DNA of 64,000 nt, from positions 248,501-312,500 of the forward strand of contig JAXRKP010000242.1 in assembly GCA_037039925.1 (NCBI GenBank), read 5' to 3'. The DNA is from Doris montereyensis. Taxonomy: Eukaryota > Mollusca > Gastropoda > Nudibranchia > Dorididae. Positions 48,811 to 58,991 of the stretch are shown here, one piece after another; the first letter of the stretch is position 1, and each line of letters opens with the position of its first letter. The notes below the pieces were generated by a model. It saw nothing but the letters and a program-made list of their open reading frames with translations. It was not told the DNA's origin and ran no database searches. The position numbers and the translations under genes were made by a program.

Positions 48811-49757
48811 AGGTAAATAACAAAAAATCAACCCATCCTCGCTTGCCTTTCTGGTGAAATGCAATGATAATTTGGCAATCTAAGGTAAATAACAAAAAAT
48901 CAACCCATCCCTCGCTTGCCTTTCTGGTGAAATGAAATAGTAATTTGGCAATCTAAGGTAAATAACAAAAAATCAACCCATCCCTCGCTTGCCTTTCTGG
49001 TGAAATGCAATGGTAATTTGGCAATCTAAGGTAAATAACAAAAAATCAACCCATCCCTCGCTTGCCTTTCTGGTGAAATGCAATGGTAATTTGGCAACTC
49101 TAAGGTAAATAACAAAAAATCAACCCATCCCTCGCTTGCCTTTCTGGTGAAATGCAATGGTAATTTGGCAACTAAGGTAAATAACAAAAAATCAACCCAT
49201 CCCTCGCTTGCCTTTCTGGTGGAATGCAATGGTAATTTGGCAACTCTAAGGTAAATAACAAAAAATCAACCCATCCCTCGCTTGCCTTTCTGGTGGAATG
49301 CAATGGTAATTTGGCAACTCTAAGGTAAATAACAAAAATTCAACCCATCCCTCGCTTGCTTTTCTGGTGGAATGCAATGGTAATTTGGCAACTCTAAGGT
49401 AAATAACAAAAATTCAAACCATCCCTCGCTTGCCTTTCTGGTGGAATGCAATGGTAATTTGGCAACTCTAAGGTAAATAACAAAATTCAACCCATCCCTC
49501 GCTTGCCTTTCTGGTGGAATGCAATGGTAATTTGGCAATCTAAGGTAAATAACTAAAAATCAACCCATCCCTCGCTTGGCTTTCTGGTGAAATGCAATGA
49601 TAATTTGGCAACTCTAAGGTAAATAACAAAAAATCAACCCATCCCTCACTTGCCTTTCTGGTGAAATCAATGGTAATTTGGCAACTCTAAGGTAAATAAC
49701 AAAAAATCAACCCATCCTCGCTTGCCTTTCTGGTGAAATGCAATGGTAATTTGGCAA
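48811..49757. repeat. Minisatellite, about 73-bp unit, 13 copies
   Basis: The unit starts AGGTAAATAACAAAAAATCA and ends with GCAATGGTAATTTGGCAACT. Starts at 48811, 48883, 48956 and 49029 give a 72-73 bp period; length varies by one to three bases at the TC junction and in the A run. Minus-strand open frames across it are by-products. Confidence 0.95.
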
Positions 49758-49764
49758 ATTCAGA

Positions 49765-50215
49765 AGGGCATCTCAGGACTCTAACCCCAATATCTCTGTT
49801 CGAGTCTTTCCCGCATACTCATGAGATTTCTCTAAAAAAATTATATTTTTTTTAACCCTCATATACGTACTTTTCAAGACAAGTACAGTATAATTCGATC
49901 TGATTTTACCTACATCCACAACTATGGTGGTAATCTCAAGGTTTTTGGTAGGATTTTTAAAATTTTGCCCGGATTGCCCTGTAAACGCACAAGGGATCTT
50001 TGACATGCACAGAGTGTTGTGATCTGCACATATGACCTCCTGTTTATCATCTGTCTCTGATAGGAGTAGGTGTTGATCCACCAACATTGACCAGGTGATC
50101 GTACTCTAAAAAACTCAAGAAAGTTTTTCCACTGTTGGCAGCGCTTGAACCCACGACCTTTGGGTTTAAAGGCCAACACCTTGCCTCTGGACTACATGGT
50201 CCCCGATAAGTACAG
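49765..50215 (-). mobile_element. tRNA-derived SINE-like element, family 2
   Basis: On the minus strand the element starts GGGGACCATG and contains an A-box-like TAGTCCAGAGG (50184-50194), a five-pair anticodon-like stem (CCTTT / AAAGG) and a B-box-like GGTTCAAGCGC (50141-50151), so it has a tRNA-like head. The body contains GTTTACAGGGCAATC, GGGCAAAATT and TAGTTGTGGATGTAGGTAA, which recur on the plus strand at 58075-58250. SINEs are transcribed by RNA polymerase III from such internal boxes. Confidence 0.7.
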
Positions 50216-51264
50216 ACTTGCAGACTCTCAAAGGCAAAAAATGCCATACTAAATACATTTCTTATGTGCTGGTTGGCAGCTATACATTTGGAGGAAAAAA
50301 GTTGCAGGTTTTTAAAAAAAAAATCTTCATTTCATGTCTTTTGTGTGAACAGTCACATTAGGGGCAGGGAAAGGAGAGGGAAAAAAGGAATTTGATAAGA
50401 GGATTGTTTATATGGGGTGTGGTGTTTTTGACAATTTTTTTTTTTTTGGGATATTAATTAAACATTATAAGTAAAGTTTTGAATTACAAGATTAAATCAG
50501 GGAGCAAAGAGGACTTTCATAAAAGGATGCGTATATGAGGTGGACTTTGAATTTATTTTAGGGTTATTTTTTGGGGAGTTTCACCAAATATAGGTAAAGT
50601 TATTAAAAGATTCATAGGCCTCTTTTTATTATAATGAAAATGGAAAGCAAAAGAAAAATTTAACTTCCCACATAAGATAGTGAGTATCTTAACTTGAAGG
50701 AGGTAAGAAGGGCATAGAAGATGATCTGCACATATTTACTTTGGGATACAAATGGGAAAGAAATTTCACACTTCACCTTTTCTTTGCTGCTGTCTTTCAA
50801 TATTGGCAGAAGAGTCGCATCGTCCATTTGACAAAAATTCAGTGGCCCGATGGCGTATATGACACAACGATGGCATTCAAAATATGCTAAGCTCAATCAG
50901 GGAGATGCAGTGCAGCAAAATTTGTTTGTAGCGACACTCACACATACAAAATGTATCTAGCAGGTCCAACGACATGTTAAAGGTTTACAAAATTTTCTCT
51001 ACTGATAGAAATTGTAAGAGAAGAAAATTGTGAAAGAGTTTGTGGATATCGAAAACTAAGAATTCCAAAAGACAGAAGCACTCAGAGCTTTCAAAGTTTC
51101 TAGGATCAAACGCTAAATAAAAGAATCCAAAGTTGAGCATTTAAAAAAAATTTCACACAAACCACAAAATTTTTGTCTAAAAATTCAAATGTCTATCTAA
51201 AAAACAACAATACATATCTTTTCCTTTTTTTTTTTAAATTTAGGAAAAAATATTTATCATCCCC

Positions 51265-51850
51265 TCCCCTTTCTAATGTAAATATCATTTCTCCCCTTTC
51301 TAAAGTAGATATCATTCCCCCTTTCTAAAGTAGATATCATTCCCCCTTTCTAAAGTAGATATCATTTTCCCCCTTTCTAAAATAGATATCATTCCCCCTT
51401 TCTAAAGTAGATATCATTCCCCCTTTCTAAAGTAGATATCATTCCCCCTTTCTAAAGTAGATATCATTCCCCCTTTCTAAAGTAGATATCATTCCCCCTT
51501 TCTAAAGTAGATATCATTCCCCCTTTCTAAAGTAGATATCATTCCCCCCTTTCTAAAGTAGATAGCATTCCCCCTTTCTAATGTAGATATCATTTCTCAC
51601 CCTTTCTAAAGTAGATATCATTCCTCCCTTTCTAATGCAGATAACATTCCCCTCCCCTTTCTAATGCAGATAATATTTCTCTCCTGTCTAATGTAGATAT
51701 CATTTCTCCCCCTTTCTAATGTAGTTATCGTTCCCCCTCCCCTCCCCATTTCTAAAGTAGATATCATTCCCCCTTTCTAAAGTGGATGTCATTCTCTCCC
51801 CCCTTCTAAAGTAGATATCATTTCCCCTCTTTCTAAGGTAGATTTCACCC
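51265..51850. repeat. Minisatellite, 25-bp unit, about 23 copies
   Basis: The unit is CCCCCTTTCTAAAGTAGATATCATT. The centre (about 51300-51550) is almost perfect; the flanks are degenerate. Confidence 0.95.
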
Positions 51851-52361
51851 CCTCCCTTCCCTTTCTCCTGAAAATCTCAGAAAAGCATGAGAACAAGATC
51901 AAGCTGGCATTACATAATGTAACAAATTAGTAGCAGTATGAGATGACATTGAGGTGAAGACAACCAACAACACTGAATAATAATTTCTTTTGCAATGTGA
52001 AGTGATCTTGACATTACTGTTTGGCAGTTAAATACAAAGCTTGTCTAGAATTGGCATTAAATTGCATGTATTATGCACTGGGGGATTCATTGACAGCATG
52101 CTCATATACTAGCAACAATAGTAAAAACAATAGCTAAATCATTTTAAGACTTTAAAAAACTTGCAAACAGCATTTAAAATACATGCTCATTTTCACATGT
52201 GCGTTCTTATACAGTTAAGTGTATAGGTTAAAGATATACTATTTTCAGTTATATAAATGTTATATCTGAAGATTGGCAACCAGGAACACCCTACACGCCG
52301 CTCCCCTCCCCACCCCCAGAGAAAGAAGAGGGAAGAGAAAGAGAAAGAGAAAGAGAAAGAG

Positions 52362-52590
<229 letters not shown>

Positions 52591-52824
52591 ACAAAGAGAG
52601 ATACAGAGTGCAAATCTGAAGATCAGCTGACCTAGCCAAGAAGCATACAAAACAACTTTCCGAAACCTGGACCAATTTGTCAAGCTTGACTAATAGACTT
52701 TTGACCTAGCCACCTTAGCCAAAATAGACCAATTCAATCAAAGAACCCCCCCCCCCCCCTCTCCCACAGATAGAGATAATTCATTTGGAATATTCACAAG
52801 CAAATTATTTTAAAAAGTACTTAC

Positions 52825-55781
52825 AAACAACAGTGATGCGGGCTGTGCTCACACACATTCCTTTCTCATTGGTCAACACCACCTTGTACTCTCCTTCATC
52901 ATCAGAGTAGATCTCATCAAATGTCAAGGTTGAGTTTTCAGTCTCTGTTACAATCTCAATGCCCTCACCTGGAGTCACTTCATCGTCATCCACGTACCAA
53001 GTCACCTTGGGTGCGGGCGACCTAGGAATGTCACATGCAAGGTCAAGGGACTGTTTTCTGTGACCGTGATGTCCGTCAGAGACGTGGTGAACACCGGAGC
53101 CTCACCGTCATCGACTGGAGCTTCGGTCGTGATGACAATTTCTTCTTTATGAGTCTCCTGTTGCGGTTGTTCGGACACAACCATTTCAATCTCGGTTTCT
53201 CAACTTTGGGCCCCGTTGTTTCAATGGTAACGCTTGATACCGTCCGTTCGGCCTCGGTGACACTTTGGACAATTTCAGACATGAAAGTGTCGGTGCGGTC
53301 GGTGGAAGAGTATTCTTGATCCTGTTCTGGTCGACCTTCCTCAGGAACAGGCTTCTCTTCAGGGACGATAGGCTCTTCTTGCACCTGAAGTTCTCTGACA
53401 TCTGAGATGATCTTCTGCACAAATTCCTCAGCAAATTCTTCAACTCGCTGAGTATCAATTTCTTTTGGTGTAACGTCAACAACATCAGAAACTTCAGGTT
53501 GGTCTATGATTTCCTCTGTTTCTTTAACTGCTGATTGTTCTGGCTGAGTTTCCTCTGGTTGTACATATTCAGGTGAAATTTCAAAGGTTTGTACTTTGTC
53601 TGTTTCTGGTTCAATGAAATCAGATGTTTCTGGAGTTGAAATAATTTCTTCTGTGACATCCGTTTTGTACTCTGACGGTTGTTTTTGCTCTGGTTGAATT
53701 AATTCCAAAGAGATTTCTGAAGGTTGAACTTCTTGTTTTGTAGGCTCAGAGACATTTGATGTTTCGGTTATTCCGATGGTTTCTTCAGTTATTTCTGTTT
53801 TGTACACTTGAGTTTGCTCTTGTTCTGAATGACCAAATTCAACAGAAATTTCAGATGTTTCAACGTCTCCTTTAGTAGTTTCTGTTACTTCAGAAGTATC
53901 AGGAACCTCTATTATTTCCTCCATGACTTCTGTTTTGTATTCTTTTGGATGTTCCTGTTCTGGCTGTGCCAATTCAGAAGCTATTTCTGAAGGTTGAACC
54001 TCTTCTTTTGTAGCTTCTGTCACATCTGATATTTCAGGAACAGCTATGATTTCTTCATCTGGTTCCGTCTTATATTCTTGGGGCTTCTGCTCTTCAGGTT
54101 GCTCAAATTCAACAACAATTTCCGATGGTTCAATCTCTTCCTGTGACACTTGAGTGACATCTGATGTTTCAGGTACATCGACAGCTTCATCAGCAAGCTC
54201 TGTTTTGTACTCTTGTGGCTGTTGCTGCTCAGGTTGTTCAAATTCTGTGACAACGTCACTGGTCTTTACATCTTCCTGAGCAACTTCTGTAACATCAGAT
54301 ACTTCTGGAGCCACAATGGTTTCCTCAGTAACATCCGTTTTGTATTCCTCAACAGGCTTTTTCTCTGTCTCGATGAAATCAACGGATATTTCAGTGGATT
54401 CAACTTCTTCTTTGCTGACGTCTAAGACATCTGAAATCTCCGGAGCTGTGACAATCTCCTCTGTAATTTCAGTTTTATATTCTTGGGATTCTTGCTTCTC
54501 ATGTTGTGTCAAGTCTACTGAGATTTTAGATGGTTCAATATCTTCTTTGGGAGTCTCAGAGACATCAGAAATTTCGGTACAGAGATAAGCTCTTCGATTA
54601 CCTCTGTCTCATATTGTCCTGGTTGTTGTGCTTCGGGTTGTGACAAGTCTACTGAAATTTCAGAGCTTTCAACTGCATCAGGAGCAGTTTCTTGAACTTC
54701 GATGATATCTGGCTGAGAAATAACTTCTTGCGAAATTTCAATATTGAATTCTTCCTGTTGCCTTTCTGTTGGTTTGGTTAAATCCAGTTCTGCTTCAGAA
54801 GGTTGGACTTCATCTGTCACAGCTTCCAACACATCTGTGATGTCTGGTTGTGTGATGACCTCTTCTGCCACTTGTGTCTGATAAGGTAAACCTTCCTCTT
54901 GTTCAGGCTTACTCAGTTCAACCGTGATATCAGTGGTCTCAGCAGCTTCGGAAACAGCGTCTGTAACATCGGATATTTCAGGTTGGGGAACAAGCTCCTG
55001 AATGAGCTCGGTTTGATATTCTTTAGCCTTGTCCTCACTAGGCTGACTGAGATCTACCTCAACTGCCGTTACATCAACCTGTTCGGGTTTTCTTGCTCCA
55101 CAGTTGAAACCTCCGTCTGCTCAGGAGACTCAATGATGGGCTCTGTCTTAAAAGCTTCGTCTTTGTCCTTTGTAGCCTCAGCCAGATCCTTTGAGATTGC
55201 TGTGATACCCTCGATCTGGTCGGTAGTCGCCGTGATGACATCGGAAATATCGGGCTGAAGGACAACTTCTTCCAGAACCTCAACTTTAAAACCTTCCTGA
55301 GATTTTTCTGTTGATGTTTCCAACTGTGAAGGAGTTTCAGTCTCGGTGACCTCCTCAACTTCTGGACTTGGAACAGAGTCTGTGGTCGGTTTCTCCTCTT
55401 CTTCTTCTTCTACGGCTTCCGCATGGAACTGCGTGTCTTCGACAACGGCTTCAGCAACATCAGCAACTTGCTCAGATTCTGCCAAAACGTTGACGCCTTC
55501 TTCAGTGATTTCAAGAACTTGCTCAGCCTCTGGTGCTTCTTCAACTTCTGCTTGAGCTGTTGGTTGAACATCAATCGTATCCTCTATCGGAACTTCTACA
55601 TCAGTGTCAGTCAATTCAGAGGCAATTTTCTCTTGCAACTTTTGGATTTCCTCCACAAACTCTTGCGTATGAGAAATAGCTTCTGTGTCAGAGTCAGCCG
55701 GGGTTGGTTTGGGGGAAGACGGTTCCAGAGATGACATCATGGAGTCTGATGCTTCCTCTGTGTCTGCCAGGTATTCGTATG
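52825..55781 (-). CDS. Titin-like exon: 45-residue EYKTE-type repeats plus Ig
   Basis: A 2.96-kb exon between acceptor TTTGCCAG (55782) and donor GTAAGTAC (52824). It opens with YEYLADTEEASD and a Ser/Pro stretch (SSLEPSSPKPTPADSD), continues with an Ala/Glu-rich segment (EEAPEAEQVLEITEEGVNVL), then about 14 degenerate 45-residue repeats with the consensus (Q/E)EYKTE..EE(I/V)..PE.SDVTE....(E/D)(V/I).(P/T)SEI..E..QPE. After a P/E-rich linker comes an I-set Ig (GEAPVFTTSLTDITVTENS, TWYVDDDEV, GEYKVVLTNEKG), again without the canonical cysteine pair. Frame breaks near 55075, 54580, 53200 and 53020 are single-base. The repeats keep the 45-residue length of the larger arrays although the sequence differs, indicating common descent. 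It acts presumably as a spring or linker in a giant sarcomeric protein. Confidence 0.88.
53480..55350 (-). repeat. Degenerate 45-residue (135-bp) coding repeats
   Basis: Successive PQEYKTE, PKEYKTE, PSEYKTD and QYKTE-type motifs are spaced 45 codons apart, with SDVTE about 18 residues later and SEI..E about 12 residues after that. About 14 copies can be followed, more diverged from one another than those in arrays A and B. Confidence 0.85.
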
Positions 55782-55944
55782 CTGGCAAAAAAAAAAAAAA
55801 AGACAACCAAGTTTTCAATTTGTGGATAAAACAGAAATGATTGATATGCTTTCAACCAGTATAAAGATAGAGTTTACAATAAGTAGTTATACAAATTATC
55901 AATAGGTGCATTGCAGGGCAGATGCTACCTTCATGAAAGAGGAG

Positions 55945-56165
55945 AAATTTGTTTGTTTGTTTCTTTGAAGTAACGCTGTCCACCATGGCAGTGATCTCAG
56001 GGATCATAGCTGACTAATGTTACTGACAACTGTTCAGGCAGAACATAAAGCACTTTAAAAAGTCAAAAGCTTCCGTAAATATTTGTAAATACTATGAAAA
56101 TATAGTCAATGTGTTAAACATTAATATGTATTTAGTACTCTAGATTTGTCGATACATTCCAATTT
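55945..56165 (+). repeat. Interspersed repeat R1, copy 2
   Basis: Same family and orientation as 8563-8795; shares CTGTCCACCATGGCAGTG, AGCTGACTAATGTT and ATATAGTCAATGTGTTAA. Confidence 0.8.
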
Positions 56166-56506
56166 CTTTAAAAAAAGCAAAAATAATTTATAGATCATTA
56201 TTACGAAAGAGTTTGTAGATGCTTCCCTCAGGATAATATTTCATTCGTATATCAATCAGATCAGAACACTTTGTGTGATGTAAAAGTTCAAACTGTAAAG
56301 AACGGCAAATTGAGCTGATAAGCAGTGGAGAATGTTGGACTAAAAATCTCTTACAATTTTTTTTATCTTGTATAGAAAAACAAACATGAGACTATGTTTT
56401 CTGTATGTCACTATGAGTATATTTCCTTTTATCATATAAACTAAATCATAAACACTGAATTAATCTGCCGGTTGTCTTCTAATATTACGATAAATAAAAG
56501 CATTAA

Positions 56507-56528
56507 TCACACACACACACACACACAC
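56507..56528. repeat. (CA)n microsatellite touching a splice donor
   Basis: On the gene strand the donor of the exon 56533-56743 reads GTGAGTGTGTGTGTGTGTGT, so the repeat starts within the 5' splice site. Confidence 0.9.
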
Positions 56529-56532
56529 TCAC

Positions 56533-56743
56533 ATTCAACTTCCAGAAAGGCCCTTGTCACGGCTTCCCCGCACGGATTTATTGCCACACATTTGTATTCC
56601 CCAGCGTCTTGGGGAAACACTTCAGCAATGAGCAACGTGCAAAAGCCACTCTCAATGTCATAGGTCAGATTGAAATCTTGGTTTTCAGTGATAATCTTGT
56701 CATCATGAAACCAAGAGATTTCCGGCATAGGCTCCGCTGTCAC
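56533..56743 (-). CDS. Titin-like exon: C-terminal part of a two-exon Ig domain
   Basis: A 211-base exon between acceptor TCTTCAG (56744) and donor GTGAGTG (56532); phase 0 in, phase 1 out. It encodes the C through G strands of an I-set Ig: VTAEPMPEISWFHDDKII with the core Trp, a YDIESGFCTLLIAEV strand, the FPQDAGEYKCVAINPCGEA turn and F strand with Cys, and RAFLEVE. The B-strand Cys is in the preceding exon (VKFRCE), so the domain has the canonical pair. This Ig stands just before the EYKTE-type spring. Confidence 0.9.
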
Positions 56744-56817
56744 CTGAAGAGAAAAACAAAATTCTCAGGTTTAATTGATGATTATCATTGAACTGGATAG
56801 TCGTTATGAGAGAAGTA

Positions 56818-56985
56818 AGTTTTGTTTCATTGAAATTTATCGCCCCGTCAAACACTTATTGTAATCTTGGGGTGAATTAAGAGGAAACAGCCGAATAAAA
56901 GATAATGAAAGGAGTGAGGTAAAAGAAAGAGGACCTGCCAGGAGCGCCTGCCAACCAACCCCCTCTTCCCCCTCCATGTATGAGA
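56818..56985 (+). repeat. Interspersed repeat R2, copy 4
   Basis: It shares TTTGTTTCATTGAAATTTA, TTGGGGTGAATTAAGAGG, AAAGATAATGAAAGGAG and AGGACCTGCCAG with the copies at 7205 and 7962, in the same orientation. Confidence 0.65.
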
Positions 56986-57164
56986 GAGGAGGGCAATCTT
57001 TAAAAGACGCAGCAAACTAACGATGTGCTTGATAACAAGACAATAAAACTATGATGTCTCAGTTGAAATATTACTCTCTTTACCAGAACTTTTTGTTACA
57101 ACAATGATGATTTTTCCAGAAAAAATAACGGAAATCACTACATCAGCAAGAACGCAAGAAAAAT

Positions 57165-57648
57165 AAAAATTAAGATAAGGTTTTTCAAGTCAAATGTCAT
57201 GTCTGTTTTTCTATATGGAGTAGAGATTTGGAAGACCACTTTAGGGACAATGAAGAAAGTTCAATCCTTTGTCAATGGATGTCTTCGAAGGATCTTGAGA
57301 ATTAAATGGCAAGACAGAATTAGAAAGGAATAACTATGGGTAAATACTGGAAAGGAAACCATTGAAAATACTCTTGGGAGAAGACGAAGAAGATGAGTTG
57401 GACACACTTTGTTAAAATCTACTTCAAGTATAACAGGGCAGGCATTGCAATGGAATCCGCAGGACATATGACACCAGGGTAGGCCACAGGACATTTGGAG
57501 AAGGAGTATAGAAAAGGACTGGAAGAGACTTGATGTCAGCTGGAGTGAGCTAAGAAAGGCCTCCCAGGAGAAGGAAAGATGAAAATCTCTTGTCTGTGGC
57601 CTATACCCAAGTAGGTGTGAAAGGCATTGATTGATTGATTGATTGACT
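57165..57648 (+). mobile_element. 3' end of a degenerate non-LTR retrotransposon
   Basis: Plus-strand translation gives the typical C-terminal tail of LINE-type reverse transcriptase polyproteins: SNVMSVFLYGVEIWKTTLGT, KKVQSFVNGCLRRILRI, then KWQDRIRKE followed by a stop. After the stop come GHTLLKS, ITGQALQWNP, a GRPQDIWRRSIEKD block and a W.EL.K.S.E segment, as in the region after the polymerase domain of RTE/CR1/Jockey-type elements. Several in-frame stops show that the copy is dead. The element ends at tandem TTGA repeats (57630-57648), a usual kind of 3' tail for such elements. It is 5'-truncated, lacks the catalytic part and is antisense to the host gene. The clade cannot be decided from this fragment. 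Confidence 0.88.
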
Positions 57649-57784
57649 ACATCAGCAGCATATCAGACCGAAATGAAATGAAACGATGAGAAGTGGTTTC
57701 CACTTTCAAATATCCACAAATGATTAAAAATCAAGTAAGTCCCATGCTGAGAATTGAGCATAGGGTAATCAGGAGTCCAGTCCT

Positions 57785-57965
57785 GATTTTCCTAGGCAAG
57801 CGGCATAGTGTAGTGGTAGCACTCTTATTTTTGCTTGCCTGAATAGACCTAGCTATCCCATTTTGCTGATGGGTTGGCAGGAGAGCCAGACAAATTTGTA
57901 CGTACTGGAAAATCAAACTCGGGTCATGTGGGTGGTGGTCATACATCTACTCTCATTAAATTCCA
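57785..57965 (+). mobile_element. Possible tRNA-like SINE fragment
   Basis: It starts CGGCATAGTGTAGTGGTAGCACTC, which resembles the 5' half of a tRNA with an imperfect A box, but no convincing B box at the right distance was found. It lies directly before the family 2 SINE body at 58075 and may be part of a composite element. Confidence 0.35.
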
Positions 57966-58074
57966 TGGATGTAGTGAGACAATGAGCAGAACAGGTTTTT
58001 ATCTAAGATTTAAATCCTTTACAAGACAGTTATGGTAAAATAAAACTCAAACTCTCAATGATTTGACCTTCATC

Positions 58075-58250
58075 CAGGGTCTTTGGAAGGGAGCTCTGCT
58101 CACGTTAAAGATCACTTGGATGTTTACAGGGCCATCTGGGCAAAATTCCTACCCAAACACCCCCCATCCCCCCAGATCAGCCTAGTTGTGGATGTGGGTA
58201 AGATCAAATCAAATCAAAAATTTAGTTTTTGTCCTCGTATGTTATTGAAT
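58075..58250 (+). mobile_element. SINE family 2, body-only copy
   Basis: Collinear with the body of 49765-50215 read on its minus strand: AAAGATC(C/A)CTTG, GTTTACAGGGC, GGGCAAAATT, TAGTTGTGGATGT(A/G)GGTAA and a CAAATCAAATC run. The tRNA-like head is absent or unrecognisable. Confidence 0.65.
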
Positions 58251-58348
58251 CATCCACCAAACCGAGGATGCGCAGTGTCAAAGTCTGAATTGACTGATTA
58301 AAATTCCAAGAAAAAACAACAAAAGACAAAATGATTTCCAGCGCTTAC

Positions 58349-58444
58349 CTCACAGCGGAATTTCACTTCCTCTCCGTCCATGACTTTGAGAGACATGAGA
58401 CCCCAGGTAAATTCAGGTGCTTTTCCTCCTGCCTCTTCAATAAC
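58349..58444 (-). CDS. Titin-like exon: N-terminal part of a two-exon Ig domain
   Basis: A 96-base, 32-codon exon with phase 0 at both ends, between acceptor TTTTTTTCAG (58445) and donor GTAAGC (58348). It reads V-I-E-E-A-G-G-K-A-P-E-F-T-W, then a GLMSLKVMDGEEVKFRCE stretch, i.e. the A and B strands of an I-set Ig including the B-strand Cys. The domain continues in 56533-56743 after an intron of 1.6 kb. It is too short to stand out as an open frame; it was found from its splice sites and from the missing N-terminal half of the next Ig. Confidence 0.9.
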
Positions 58445-58991
58445 CTGAAAAAAACAAGCGCATGTAAGACTTGAGTTTGTTTATTGTTGATTGTTTTTTA
58501 ACTGCCAAAAAATATCTAAAAACCGCAATTCAAATAAATAAAACCTATGGCAGAACTTTGCACATTTTTTTTAAAGTAATGAATCCCATACGTAACTTTA
58601 AACATGTATTGGAAAATATAAAGATTTTTAAATTACCATAACATGTTGAAACTTTCCATAGAAGGGTCTAAAAATACATTAAAAAAACTTTTTTTCTTTT
58701 TTTTTCTAGTCATCTTTATGACTCCTTTTATCCAATAAAGGGAAAGACACTTAAAGCACATTTTCCCCACTCGACCCAGGTGCAAAAAAGTGCTAGCTTG
58801 GGAGTAAAAACCTGCATCAGACTTGCGTCCTGTGCAGGAGGTGATTATTATGACCTGTTCTGCTTCACGCTATAGAAACTGGGATAAACTCTGGTTCTGT
58901 AGGCCGTAATGGCCTTGAAGGAACTCTACTTTTTATGCAATAAAGCAAATTTTTTATATTAGTATTTGACAGAATTAAAAATTTGCCTCAC
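58445..58991. other. Intron of the titin-like gene with one SINE copy
   Basis: It contains an AT-rich part and SINE family 1 copy 2 (58735-58935). Nothing else seen. Confidence 0.7.
58735..58935 (+). mobile_element. SINE-like repeat, family 1, copy 2
   Basis: Reverse-complement match to 903-1085 and 63285-63560, with shared blocks GGAGGTGATTATTATGACCTG, CGCTATAGAAACTGGGATAA and CCGTAATGGCCTTGAAGGA. The tRNA-like head is truncated. Confidence 0.75.

Larger units (their letters stand above)
55782..56532. other. Intron of the titin-like gene
   Basis: The intron contains interspersed repeat R1 copy 2 (55945-56165) and a CA microsatellite (56507-56528) directly adjoining the donor site of the neighbouring Ig exon. 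Nothing else seen. Confidence 0.7.
56744..58348. other. Intron splitting an Ig domain, rich in mobile-element remnants
   Basis: A phase-0 intron. It holds R2 copy 4 (56818-56985), the 3' end of a non-LTR retrotransposon (57165-57648), a tRNA-like SINE candidate (57785-57965) and the body of SINE family 2 (58075-58250). Confidence 0.75.

Noticed and set aside
49026..49538. Minus-strand open frames with repeated ERQARDGL and TRKASEGW words
   Set aside because: They arise from the 73-bp minisatellite, whose unit length is not a multiple of three in most copies.
48811..49757. CRISPR-like array
   Set aside because: The whole 73-bp unit repeats; there are no unique spacers, and the sequence is eukaryotic.
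50138..50205. A functional tRNA gene on the minus strand
   Set aside because: A- and B-box-like motifs exist, but the B box is imperfect, the acceptor stem does not pair, and a body follows that recurs at 58075-58250; it is a SINE head.
50660..50896. A 78-codon minus-strand open frame in the large intron
   Set aside because: Composition is random, there is no Ig-like pattern and no splice signals in phase 1.
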